DNA from: Thermanaerothrix solaris
GTDB lineage: Bacteria > Chloroflexota > Anaerolineae > Anaerolineales > Anaerolineaceae
NCBI RefSeq assembly: GCF_032334255.1
Contig: NZ_JAUHMF010000001.1
Coordinates: 1,116,001 to 1,180,000, forward strand
Length of the DNA stretch: 64,000 bases
Reading direction: 5' to 3'
How positions within the stretch are numbered: position 1 is the first letter of the stretch; the number at the start of each line of letters is the position of its first letter. The notes below the pieces were generated by a model. It saw nothing but the letters and a program-made list of their open reading frames with translations, was not told the origin of the DNA and made no database searches. Below, piece by piece: positions 16,202 to 24,276 of the stretch. The position numbers and the translations under genes are program-made.

Positions 16202-16558
16202 TTACCCCAGTAACTTTTGTAAGGCGCTTAACACGCGTTCCTGGTTAAAGGGCTTTACCACAAAATCACGTGCTCCTGATTTCACGGCTTCCAAGACCAC
16301 CGATTCCTGCCCCAATGCCGTCAGCATAACGACCTTGGCTTGGGGATCATAAGCGCGAATATTCTTAAGTGCAGTTAGGCCATCCATCTCTGGCATAGTA
16401 ATATCCATCAGCACCACATCCGGGCGTTCGGCTTTGTATTTCTCAACCGCCACCGCGCCGTTTTCGGCCTCAATGACCTGATAGCCCTCTGCAACCAACA
16501 TCTTAGAGATGCGCACCCGCAAAAATTCGGCATCATCTACCACAAGCACTGTTGCCAT
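16202..16558 (-). CDS. cheY: Chemotaxis response regulator CheY
   Basis: 118 residues, a single receiver domain. The acidic pair is Asp8/Asp9, the phospho-acceptor Asp52 (VVLMDITMPEMDG), the switch Thr80 (VVMLTALG) and the Lys102 of FVVKPF. Standing alone in a chemotaxis operon with cheA, cheC, cheD and cheX, it is the likely messenger to FliM/FliN at the flagellar switch. ATG 16558 follows AAAGGAG at 5-base spacing; the upstream TTG at 16579 is not used. Start and stop are 15-30 bases from the neighbours. Confidence 0.94.
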   Translation of the reverse strand: MATVLVVDDAEFLRVRISKMLVAEGYQVIEAENGAVAVEKYKAERPDVVLMDITMPEMDGLTALKNIRAYDPQAKVVMLTALGQESVVLEAVKSGARDFVVKPFNQERVLSALQKLLG

Positions 16559-16591
16559 AGTTACTCCTTTCGATTGCAAAGAATGACAAGA

Positions 16592-17077
16592 CTAAAGTGT
16601 TTGTTCAACGCCTCCGATCTGACGTACCACCAACTTGCCCGATTCCACATACAACTTGACCGTTCGCCCCACGTTGCCACCCACTTCCGCACCTGCCACC
16701 TTCAGATTTAACATTTCCAAAACTCGGTAAGCGGCCTGGACGTTGCGGGTTCCAATTTCGAAGGTGTGCGAAAGCGCCGAACTGAGCAACATATTGGCGC
16801 CTCCCACAAGTTTCACAATAAAGTAACGTCGCTGACCACCTGCGGCTTCCATTGCCTCCACCAGCGCTTGAATGCCGCTGTCCACATACTTATAAGGGTT
16901 ATCCTGATGACCATTGCCGTTGAGGGGTAAAACGGCATGTAGTAAACCCGCTAAACGGCTGACCGGATCGTAGATGGCAACCCCCAAACACGACCCTAAT
17001 CCATACGCCACCAGGACCTCTCGTGGGTCATTGCTCACAACTGCTTCACCCAATCCAACGCTTAGTATCTGGCTCAT
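16592..17077 (-). CDS. cheD: Chemoreceptor glutamine deamidase CheD
   Basis: 161 residues. CheD deamidates receptor glutamines and binds CheC. The family motif GLGSCLGVAIYD places catalytic Cys30, and LLHAVLP places His47, the same spacing as in characterised CheD. Further conserved blocks are VDSGIQALVEAM, KLVGGANML and GTRNV. ATG 17077 overlaps the cheC stop by ATGA and has no good ribosome-binding site of its own, so its translation probably depends on cheC. This cheC-cheD order is the classic adaptation pair. Confidence 0.94.
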   Translation of the reverse strand: MSQILSVGLGEAVVSNDPREVLVAYGLGSCLGVAIYDPVSRLAGLLHAVLPLNGNGHQDNPYKYVDSGIQALVEAMEAAGGQRRYFIVKLVGGANMLLSSALSHTFEIGTRNVQAAYRVLEMLNLKVAGAEVGGNVGRTVKLYVESGKLVVRQIGGVEQTL

Positions 17078-17703
17078 AACGATAGAGAAGTTCCCTGCCA
17101 ATGAAACACACGCAACGTTGCGGGGTCTGGGACAACCCAAAAATCCGCATTCACCGTGCGTTGACCACAGGTAAAACCCGCCCGGATAACCAGCAAATGT
17201 TCACCAAAGCCTCCCGTTGTGGCCACAACCACATCTACAATAGCGCCCAGCATGTCTACAATTACAGCGGGTGGCGTCGGACGAGCCTCTTGTCCGGTCA
17301 ATTCAGCAACCCGATTGATAAAAAATGTGGCAGTTAAGTTACCCACTTCAGCCAACGCAGAGCGTTCCAATCGGTCTAGCGTCTTGGTAGTACCGGTGGG
17401 CAACTCCATAACCATGTCGACAAGTTCCAACGCTTTGCTCAACGGAATGACCAACATGATCTGGCACGCCAGACTGCCTTCAGTGCGCAGATAAATGCCC
17501 ACCGCCTCATCTTCTGGAGAGCCGAAGATTTCGGGTAGCCGCGAAACCGGCACGAGCAAAGCCTGAGGGCGACTCATTGTAAGTGCTCCCCCGACCATAC
17601 CCGAGAAGCCGCGCGCCGCATGGGCCACACCTTCATCCGCAATTCGGCGCATGGCATTCAACAATTGCTCATCAAATGGGGTCTTTAGTTGGGATTCCGC
17701 CAT
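17074..17703 (-). CDS. cheC: CheC-type chemotaxis phosphatase with one recognisable active site
   Basis: 209 residues. CheC usually has two pseudo-symmetric active-site helices with a Glu and Asn. Here the second is intact (SALAEVGNLTATFF, Glu119 and Asn122). The first, MRRIADEGVAHAARGFSGMVG near residues 18-38, has lost the E-x-G-N pattern, reading R-IAD-EG, so only one site should work. The ATG at 17703 lies inside the 3' end of cheA (19-base overlap) with GGAGGG 9 bases upstream. CheC also regulates CheD, whose gene overlaps its stop. Confidence 0.9.
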   Translation of the reverse strand: MAESQLKTPFDEQLLNAMRRIADEGVAHAARGFSGMVGGALTMSRPQALLVPVSRLPEIFGSPEDEAVGIYLRTEGSLACQIMLVIPLSKALELVDMVMELPTGTTKTLDRLERSALAEVGNLTATFFINRVAELTGQEARPTPPAVIVDMLGAIVDVVVATTGGFGEHLLVIRAGFTCGQRTVNADFWVVPDPATLRVFHWQGTSLSL

Positions 17704-19970
17704 ATCGCTACACCCTCCAAGGCGATGTTGTCCAGGGAAGATTCCACCATGCTGAGCAATCCAGCCACGTCTACAATTAGGCTAACCCGACCATCCCCCA
17801 AAATGGCAGCGCTCGCGATACCTGGCACCTCGCCGATCACCCCACCTAGCGATTTAACCACGACCTCTTCTTCACCGATCAAATCATCAATGATCAGCCC
17901 TGCGCTACGCTGATTAGCACGCACCACCACCACATGCTCGTATCCGTCCGGCTTTGAATGCGAGGAAAAATCGAATACCTCGCGCAAGCGCAGCAACGGC
18001 AAAACCTGATCACGCAACACGAAAACCGGACGTTGGTTAACCGTATGAATCTCGCGAGGGGTAATGCGTAAGACCTCGGTGACTGCGGTGAGCGGAAGCG
18101 CAAATACGGTATCTTCCACCCGCACCAGTAAGGTCGGCACAATGGCCAGGGTAAGGGGAAGGATGATCTGAAAACATGTTCCACGCCCCGGAGTTGTTTC
18201 AACCAATATCGAGCCATTGATGCGTTCGATGTTGTTGCGCACAATATCCATACCCACCCCACGGCCGGAGATTTCGGTTACCTGTTTCGCCGTGGAAAGA
18301 CCCGAGGCAAAGATCAAATCTATGGCCTTTTCTCGTGGTAGGGCAACGGCTTCACTTTCTCTCAAAAGACCTTTTTGCACCGCCGCACTTTTTAGGCGCT
18401 CGACATCAATCCCGCGCCCATCATCCTCCACCGTCAGCACAATCCGACCCTGTTCATGCCGCGCGGTCAAAGTTACCCGACCCTGAGGGGATTTACCTGC
18501 CCTTACCCGTTCCTCCGGCGGCTCAATACCATGATCAATCGCGTTGCGTATCAAGTGGATGAGCGGATCATGAATTTCGTCTATTACCGAACGATCCAGT
18601 TCAGTGTCTTCCCCATGTATGATTAATTCAACCTCTTTGTTGGCTTTGCGCGCCAGATCACGCACCATGCGGGGAAATTTATTGAACACGCTGGATATAG
18701 GCACCATTCGAATGCGCATCACTTCTTCTTGCAACTGATCCGTGATGCGGCTCAGGTGCATGATGGTATCCGCCAACACTGTGACCTGTTCGTGCCCTTG
18801 AAAAGTTGCTTGTAGTTGATTGCGGATCTGGAAAAGCCGGTTTCTATCGGTAATCAATTCACCAATTAGATTCATAAGAGCATCCAGGCGTTCCACGCTG
18901 GTGCGCACGGTTTTATCTGCGCTACTCTCGCGCATGCGTTGTTCGGTGATGGCCGATTTCATCGCCGCCAGAGCGCGCTGATGCTCTTGTAAGAGATCGG
19001 CAAGCGCGCGGTCTAAAGTGGCTCGCGAGATATATCCCATCTCGACAAGCAGATTTCCCAGCAGAGTTCCCTGGGGACGGCGCTTTTGCTCCTCTAATGC
19101 CCGTTGTAACTGCCCAGCAGTGATTAATCCTTGCTGAACCAAGTAATCCCCCAATCGTGCCGGCTCTTCAATCTCCAAGTCACTCCCATCATCCTTCAGC
19201 AGTTCCTGAGTGCCGGCTGTAGCAGATACTTCCTCCTTACTCTTTTCATCAAGAACGTCGATCCATTCCAATTCACTAATCTGCGCTAATCGGCGTTTGA
19301 CTTCTGCAACCGGAACCGTTGTGCGTACCTTGACCTCTATCTGCGATACCGGAGCCGCGGTTTCAATTTGCGCTTGCGTAGGTTGTGATTCGAGCACTTC
19401 ACCGAGTTCCTGCAGGGCCAGCAGAACCTGTAATGCTCTGGCTGCTGAGGCTATACTCTGGGGCGAGATCTCCACCCGCACCTTAATCGTTCCGTTTGCG
19501 GTGGTGGGGGATTCGGTTTCTACTGAAGCAGGACGAATCGGCTCTGGCCGGGGAGATATAATCTGTTCCCCTGGCGCGGGCTGCACTTGTGCTAAAAATT
19601 GTTGCACCAACAGAGCAGTGTCTATAGGACTTGGCTCCAATGAAACCACCTCATCCCGCAGTGCCCGCAACGCATCAACCCCTTGCAAGCACAGGTCTAT
19701 CAACGTCGGGGTAACATGAAGCGTGTGCTTGCGTAGGGCATCAAAGACGGTTTCCAACGCATGGGTTAAGTCCACCAAACGCCGATGGCCTATCAATCCT
19801 GCTGAGCCCTTTAGCGTGTGCGCAGCCCGAAAAAGCGCCTGGATCAGGGCTTCATCGCCTTCGTCTCGCTCAAGGCGCACCAGCCCCTCATCGAGAATCT
19901 GGAGATGCTCGTCCGTCTCGGCTAGAAAAATGGGCAATTCATCTGCGCTCAGGTCAAACTGGAGACTCAT
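17685..19970 (-). CDS. cheA: Chemotaxis histidine kinase CheA with an inserted MshEN-like domain
   Basis: 761 residues. An HPt domain (about 8-110) has phospho-acceptor His51 in AAHTLKGSAG. A P2-like region (160-240) has two halves with KVRVEISP and EVKVRTTVP. Residues 272-325 are unusual for CheA: two tandem repeats RLGDYLVQQGLI...LQRALEEQ and LGNLLVEMGYI...LDRALADL, the pattern of MshEN / GSPII_E_N domains, some of which bind c-di-GMP. Then come a dimerisation helix pair (350-415), the ATPase (NAIDHG 476-481, DDGRGID, GRGVGMD) and a CheW-like regulatory domain (from ~610). It phosphorylates CheY and CheB. All kinase boxes are intact. The ATG at 19970 has only a distant GAGG, so initiation is less certain. 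Confidence 0.95.
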   Translation of the reverse strand: MSLQFDLSADELPIFLAETDEHLQILDEGLVRLERDEGDEALIQALFRAAHTLKGSAGLIGHRRLVDLTHALETVFDALRKHTLHVTPTLIDLCLQGVDALRALRDEVVSLEPSPIDTALLVQQFLAQVQPAPGEQIISPRPEPIRPASVETESPTTANGTIKVRVEISPQSIASAARALQVLLALQELGEVLESQPTQAQIETAAPVSQIEVKVRTTVPVAEVKRRLAQISELEWIDVLDEKSKEEVSATAGTQELLKDDGSDLEIEEPARLGDYLVQQGLITAGQLQRALEEQKRRPQGTLLGNLLVEMGYISRATLDRALADLLQEHQRALAAMKSAITEQRMRESSADKTVRTSVERLDALMNLIGELITDRNRLFQIRNQLQATFQGHEQVTVLADTIMHLSRITDQLQEEVMRIRMVPISSVFNKFPRMVRDLARKANKEVELIIHGEDTELDRSVIDEIHDPLIHLIRNAIDHGIEPPEERVRAGKSPQGRVTLTARHEQGRIVLTVEDDGRGIDVERLKSAAVQKGLLRESEAVALPREKAIDLIFASGLSTAKQVTEISGRGVGMDIVRNNIERINGSILVETTPGRGTCFQIILPLTLAIVPTLLVRVEDTVFALPLTAVTEVLRITPREIHTVNQRPVFVLRDQVLPLLRLREVFDFSSHSKPDGYEHVVVVRANQRSAGLIIDDLIGEEEVVVKSLGGVIGEVPGIASAAILGDGRVSLIVDVAGLLSMVESSLDNIALEGVAIWRNPN

Positions 19971-19994
19971 TGATAATCCATTGCCTCGTTTTCG

Positions 19995-20636
19995 TCAGGT
20001 TTGCGAACGAAAAGTCCATAACTCATCAGGGTGAACAGGCATGCCTTGCTGCCGCACCTCGTAATGCAAATGTGGTCCGGTAGAATTGCCAGTATTCCCC
20101 GAAAGGCCGATCACCTCACCAGCTTCTACCCACTGCCCAACCTGCACCGGAATCTCAGATAGATGGGCATAATACGTGCGCCATGGACCGTTTTCCACAA
20201 TGACCAAATTTCCATATCCCTGGTTATTCCAACCCGCGTAAACAACGCGCCCACTGATTGTGGTTTTGACCGGTGTTCCTACTGGCACGGCAATATCAAT
20301 ACCGCGATGATGGGCATGGAATTCTTGCGTCAAACGCCCCTGAACAGGCCAGGGTTGAGATGAAGTAACCTCCCCGCCACTTTCGGCGACCAAGCCTTCC
20401 TCCACACCCTCGTCGGCTAAATTTTGGCGGATCACCGTTTCCAGCAAGGTGCTCCACAATAGCGTCCCTGACAAATCGGCTGAGTTGTTCGTGGACGGCG
20501 TTGAGAGCGAGGTTATCAGCCAGGCTTGCAGAATTTGGGCAAATTCTCCCTCGTTCTTCATGTCAGGACGAGTTGATTCGCCCACAGCGGGTTGTAATAA
20601 ACGCTGAAGCAATAACGGGAGCAAGTCATTGACCAT
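19995..20636 (-). CDS. M23 (LytM) family peptidase, probably flagellum- or envelope-linked
   Basis: 213 residues. The C-terminal half is a complete M23 metallopeptidase domain: His110 and Asp114 (HHRGID), the YYAHLS strand (His158) and the HLHYE motif with His189/His191, which together bind zinc and cut peptide crossbridges in peptidoglycan. The first ~95 residues are helical, without a signal peptide or membrane segment (MVNDLLPLLLQRLL is amphipathic). This is odd for a wall hydrolase and would fit export through the flagellar apparatus, as for FlgJ-type rod enzymes (inference). It is first in the chemotaxis operon, 24 bases upstream of cheA. ATG follows GGGAATGCC. Confidence 0.82.
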   Translation of the reverse strand: MVNDLLPLLLQRLLQPAVGESTRPDMKNEGEFAQILQAWLITSLSTPSTNNSADLSGTLLWSTLLETVIRQNLADEGVEEGLVAESGGEVTSSQPWPVQGRLTQEFHAHHRGIDIAVPVGTPVKTTISGRVVYAGWNNQGYGNLVIVENGPWRTYYAHLSEIPVQVGQWVEAGEVIGLSGNTGNSTGPHLHYEVRQQGMPVHPDELWTFRSQT

Positions 20637-20781
20637 GGCATTCCCATTTTAGCCAGCGCCTCGCCAATCTGCCATAAATCCTTAATAAAACTCAGCCCAC
20701 AAGCGGATATAAGCGACATAAAAAACCGGCCGTTCTGTTAATACTGGTTTTCCCCTGAGCGGTTTTATGTCCAGCCCAACC

Positions 20782-20808
20782 GATCCGGAACTCTTCATGA
20801 GGAATTTA
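20782..20808 (-). promoter_or_regulatory. Candidate sigma-28 (FliA) promoter of the peptidase-cheA operon
   Basis: Minus-strand TAAATTCC (20808-20801), 11-base spacer, TCCGGATC (20789-20782). TAAA and TCCG have exactly the same 15-base separation as at the strong flgM promoter. The second half of the -10 box is poor. The leader to 20636 would be about 140 bases. Nothing else recognisable lies in the 264-base divergent gap apart from the opposite-strand TATAAT. Confidence 0.4.
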
Positions 20809-20853
20809 CGCTCTTTTCAACCCCTATTTATGGGTTCATAAAGGCGACCCCCC

Positions 20854-20859
20854 TATAAT
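20854..20859 (+). promoter_or_regulatory. -10 box upstream of the first glycosyltransferase
   Basis: A perfect TATAAT 41 bases before the ATG at 20901. The best -35 at 17-base spacing is TGGGTT, a weak match, so activator help or another sigma factor is possible. Confidence 0.35.
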
Positions 20860-20900
20860 CCAAGTAGGTCGTTTCATCCCTTCTCGGTTAGGACCTTGTT

Positions 20901-22496
20901 ATGAGCGAAGTAGCGCTGGTGGATACCTGGTTAAGCCAAGCCGAAGAGGCTCTTCAAGCGGAAAATTGGCCTGAAGCCCTTGAAGCGTTGCAAAAAGTTC
21001 AAACCATTGATCCCGATAACCCGGCGATTTTATCTATTTTGGGCACCTGTTTCTTGCACCTGGGAATGATCGAAGAAGCCCGGGAAACCCTAGAAACGCT
21101 TGTCCAACGCCAACCCGATTCCGCCGAAGCCTATAACAACCTTGGGGTAGCCTTGCTCATGGATAACGATCCCCACAACGCGCGGTTGGCATTCGAAAAA
21201 GCACTCGCATTAGAAAGTACGAACAAGGTAGCCCAAAAGCATCTAGCACTAGCCTGTCTACAATGCCAAGATTTCTCCCACGCAGCCCAGATTCTGGAAA
21301 ATCTAATTACAACATCTGATGAAGTTGAGTTAAGGCTCTGGTTGGGACATTGTTATGCCGGTTTAGGCAGGCCGAACCTGGCACGCGAGCTTTATCATCA
21401 GGTGCTTCAACGCCAACCCGACCATCCTCAAGCCCAAGATGCATTACACGCCCTTGATCGCATTGCTCAGCCAGAACAACCCAAACCGCAAATCGCTCGC
21501 ACAACTACCCCAATCTTTCGAACCATTCTTTTCTGCGGAAGCGGCGAGGTCTCCGATTTTCGTTTACATCTGCCGGCGCGATGGCTCAAACAGGTTGGGT
21601 ATCACACCAGATTCATCCTCTACCCCCAACCCAAGGATATTGAATCTGCGGATGTTGTTATTTTCCTACGCCCTCACATTCGCCGCGAGAGCATGCAAGC
21701 CCTGGCAGAGTGCGTGCGCAAGGGAAAAACCATCATTGTAGATATTGATGACGACTTCCACAATATTCCTGTGCATCACCCCGGTTATTATCATTGTGGG
21801 CCGGGAAACCCCAACATATTGCGCGCCCTTGAATTGGCCATCGGCGCCGCCGCTGTACTTGTCGTATCTACTCCGACACTTGCTGAAAGGTATGGGCACC
21901 TCGCCCATCGCGTTCAAGTAATTCCTAACGGCTGGGATGACGAAAACCCCAATTGGGAGCAACCCGCACCTCCCCACACTGGGATTAACGTCGGGTGGGC
22001 AGGAACAGCCACCCACCGTGAAGATATCCTATTGGTTCGCAATGAACTTCTACACTTCCTGCGTTCGTATCCCGAAGTGAAACTTTTTATTGGCGGCGAC
22101 CCACAGATTTTTGAGTTGTTCAAACCGCTTCCCGAACGTCAGAAGGTCTTTCTGCCTTTCCGTCTCCCCAATGAATATCCGTTAATGCTGGCGAACTTCG
22201 ATATCTTGCTTGCTCCACTGGCTAACAACCGCTTCAATCAGGCCAAATCCGATATCAAACTCGTGGAGGCCGGAGCACGTCGTTTGCCCTGGGTAGCCTC
22301 ACCTCTTCCCGCATACCAGACCTGGGGCGTGGGTGGCATTTTTGCCGAGACACCTTCATCCTGGGGAGACGCCCTCAGCACCCTCGTTCGGGATTCTCAA
22401 TTACGCCAGCAACTGGGAGCGGCGGGGAGAAAGAAAAGTGAGGCACGCAATCGGGAGGTGATAAGCCTTTGGAGCAATCTATTGGGAACGCTATAA
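20901..22496 (+). CDS. TPR-glycosyltransferase (GT-B fold), copy 1
   Basis: 531 residues. Residues 1-185 are about five TPR repeats (for example AEAYNNLGVALLMDNDPHNA). From about 205 follows a GT-B type glycosyltransferase: first strand TILFCGSGEVSDFR, acidic motif DIDDDF at 281-286, VSTPTLAERYG, IPNGWD and GWAGTATH. The C-terminal sugar-nucleotide site has Lys453 and Glu456 (IKLVEAG), then PWVASPLPAY. A TPR plus glycosyltransferase between chemotaxis and flagellar genes suggests glycosylation of flagellin or another surface protein; donor and acceptor are unknown. The start follows TTAGGACC. It is collinear with the next gene. Confidence 0.8.
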   Translation: MSEVALVDTWLSQAEEALQAENWPEALEALQKVQTIDPDNPAILSILGTCFLHLGMIEEARETLETLVQRQPDSAEAYNNLGVALLMDNDPHNARLAFEKALALESTNKVAQKHLALACLQCQDFSHAAQILENLITTSDEVELRLWLGHCYAGLGRPNLARELYHQVLQRQPDHPQAQDALHALDRIAQPEQPKPQIARTTTPIFRTILFCGSGEVSDFRLHLPARWLKQVGYHTRFILYPQPKDIESADVVIFLRPHIRRESMQALAECVRKGKTIIVDIDDDFHNIPVHHPGYYHCGPGNPNILRALELAIGAAAVLVVSTPTLAERYGHLAHRVQVIPNGWDDENPNWEQPAPPHTGINVGWAGTATHREDILLVRNELLHFLRSYPEVKLFIGGDPQIFELFKPLPERQKVFLPFRLPNEYPLMLANFDILLAPLANNRFNQAKSDIKLVEAGARRLPWVASPLPAYQTWGVGGIFAETPSSWGDALSTLVRDSQLRQQLGAAGRKKSEARNREVISLWSNLLGTL

Positions 22497-22522
22497 GTTT
22501 GGTCAATGCCCTTTAGCCCACT

Positions 22523-22552
22523 TTTACGTGGCTTTCATCACCCTTTTATACA
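22523..22552 (+). promoter_or_regulatory. Possible sigma-A promoter before the second glycosyltransferase
   Basis: TTTACG (22523-22528), 18-base spacer, TATACA (22547-22552), in the 112-base gap between the two TPR-glycosyltransferase genes. Match quality is moderate; it competes with the sigma-28-like site 25 bases further down. Confidence 0.3.
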
Positions 22553-22576
22553 TTTTTATCGTCGCCGGTTTTATCT

Positions 22577-22602
22577 TAAAGTAAATCATTTGGTGCGGAT
22601 AT
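22577..22602 (+). promoter_or_regulatory. Candidate sigma-28 promoter, close to the second glycosyltransferase start
   Basis: TAAA (22577-22580), 14-base spacer, GCGGATAT (22595-22602), seven of eight matches to the GCCGATAT -10 box of sigma-28/sigma-D promoters. The ATG at 22609 follows after 6 bases, so a transcript from here would be essentially leaderless. No ribosome-binding site is visible before that ATG. Confidence 0.4.
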
Positions 22603-22608
22603 TTAGAA

Positions 22609-24276
22609 ATGCAAACCGGTTTTAACTCTACGCCCAGTCCACTAAAGATCCAAAAGAGTATGGTTCGCGCTTATTTAAGTGCGAATCGTCTTGAAGAGGG
22701 AGTAAGCTTACTAGCGGAAATTCTCAACCGATATCCGGATGACTGGGAATCCTTAATCATTTTGGGAGATTTGTACTTAGCCGCCGAGGAAATGGAGATA
22801 GCCTATCACCTCTACCAACAGGCAGAGAAGATAATTCCTCATAATCCCGAAATTTTACGCCGTTTACAACTTATTCAAGAAGAATCACTGCCTACGTCAC
22901 CCCGTATAGAATCTCCCCTTCATCCGGAGGCGTTACAACGGTTACTCTATCGCCTAACAGGCCAGTCCATAAGGCTGGGTGATGATTTAACCCAAAAGGC
23001 TGCCGATTTACTTCAAACTGTGCTTCACAGCCGACAACCGGCCCAAGCCGTTGCTGAGAACCTGGACGAAATCGAACGACTTATTCCAGCCCTGATCGAA
23101 TTAAACCTGAAACAGGCCCGTCAGGAAGGCAAAATCGAACTGGCTAACGCGCTTGAAGGATTGCGTCAAAATGTGGAGTCTCTGAATCACACCGTTCAGA
23201 CCCCAGACCCCATAGACAATCAGGGTACTATCTTACTGCTTGCCCCTGAGAATGCCCCGTCCCAAGAACGCGCCTGGGTCATTAAAGCCGCTCTCGAGGC
23301 AGGTGGTTTTCAGGTTACTTTCAATGGCGTGGTGTCTGCAGAAAGTTTGGAGCACACCGAGGCAATCGTTGCCATCAACCCCTACATCTCAAGCAGTCTT
23401 ATGGCCAATCTGGCCCTTTGTGCCGGGGCGAAACGCCCCATTGTGCTCGATTTGACCAATAATGCAGAACAACTTCCGCTCAAACACCCTTATTACCCCA
23501 TTTTAGGTCTGGGCACGCTCGAAACAGCCCGTGCCTACCATGCCAGCCTATGGTTGGCAGATGTGATTACAGTCACAACCGAAAATCATGCCCTCGCGTT
23601 AGAGGGTTACGGGCGGCGGGTTGAAATCATGCCCGATGGATGGACCGAACAAAACCCAATGTGGAGAAAGAAGTCTCCACCCCGCTCCACCATTAATCTG
23701 GGGTGGGTAGGTTTCTGCTCAGAGGTCGAGGATCTGCTGATTATCCGCCGCATCATCCTGAGGGTGTTGCGCGAGTTTCCCCAGACTCGTCTGGTGCTGG
23801 TGGATAATCCCGAGGCTTATGCTCTATTTGGAAGTCTCCCGCCTGAAAGATTACTCTACCTTCCGGCGACGTCTGCCGATGACTTTCCCTACCAATTGGG
23901 ATTAATAGACATTTTACTCATTCCCCATCGCAATATTCCTTATAATCAATCACTTTCTGAGCGCTTATTGATACATGCTGGCGTCAAAGGCATTCCCTGG
24001 GTGGCTTCACCCCTGCCCGCTTTTCGAGAATGGGGTGCGGGTGGATTTACGGCCTCTTCCCCAGAAGAGTGGCACACCTACTTGCGGCAATTAATCGTAG
24101 ATGCCGACGTGCGCCGACAACTGGGCCGGGCTGGGAATACCCAAGCCGCTTTGCGAGAGAGCCGTCACCTCGCCACCTTATGGAAAGCCTTGCTAAAGAA
24201 ATTGCGTTTCCCTCTTTCCTCGACCGAGGCGGTTATTCCCACTTCGGCAAATCTCGTTATACCAGGACGAGCATGA
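22609..24276 (+). CDS. TPR-glycosyltransferase-like protein, copy 2, with altered catalytic motifs
   Basis: 555 residues, collinear with copy 1: TPR-type helices (residues 15-90), a helical spacer, then a GT-B fold from about 205 (TILLLAPENAPSQERAW). Aligned by position, the acidic motif DIDDD of copy 1 (281-285) is DLTNN here, and Lys453/Glu456 of the sugar-nucleotide site are Leu453/His456 (ERLLIHAG), while the flanking PWVASPLPA and IMPDGW are retained. This suggests loss of transferase activity with the fold kept, perhaps as a partner or acceptor-binding subunit (inference). No clear ribosome-binding site precedes the ATG. Its stop overlaps the next start as ATGA. Confidence 0.75.
   Translation: MQTGFNSTPSPLKIQKSMVRAYLSANRLEEGVSLLAEILNRYPDDWESLIILGDLYLAAEEMEIAYHLYQQAEKIIPHNPEILRRLQLIQEESLPTSPRIESPLHPEALQRLLYRLTGQSIRLGDDLTQKAADLLQTVLHSRQPAQAVAENLDEIERLIPALIELNLKQARQEGKIELANALEGLRQNVESLNHTVQTPDPIDNQGTILLLAPENAPSQERAWVIKAALEAGGFQVTFNGVVSAESLEHTEAIVAINPYISSSLMANLALCAGAKRPIVLDLTNNAEQLPLKHPYYPILGLGTLETARAYHASLWLADVITVTTENHALALEGYGRRVEIMPDGWTEQNPMWRKKSPPRSTINLGWVGFCSEVEDLLIIRRIILRVLREFPQTRLVLVDNPEAYALFGSLPPERLLYLPATSADDFPYQLGLIDILLIPHRNIPYNQSLSERLLIHAGVKGIPWVASPLPAFREWGAGGFTASSPEEWHTYLRQLIVDADVRRQLGRAGNTQAALRESRHLATLWKALLKKLRFPLSSTEAVIPTSANLVIPGRA

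Noticed and set aside
24030..24272. A longer N-terminus for the third glycosyltransferase
   Set aside because: The extra 81 codons lie wholly inside the preceding gene in another frame; the ATGA overlap at 24273 and the strand MKIVYVV give a better start.
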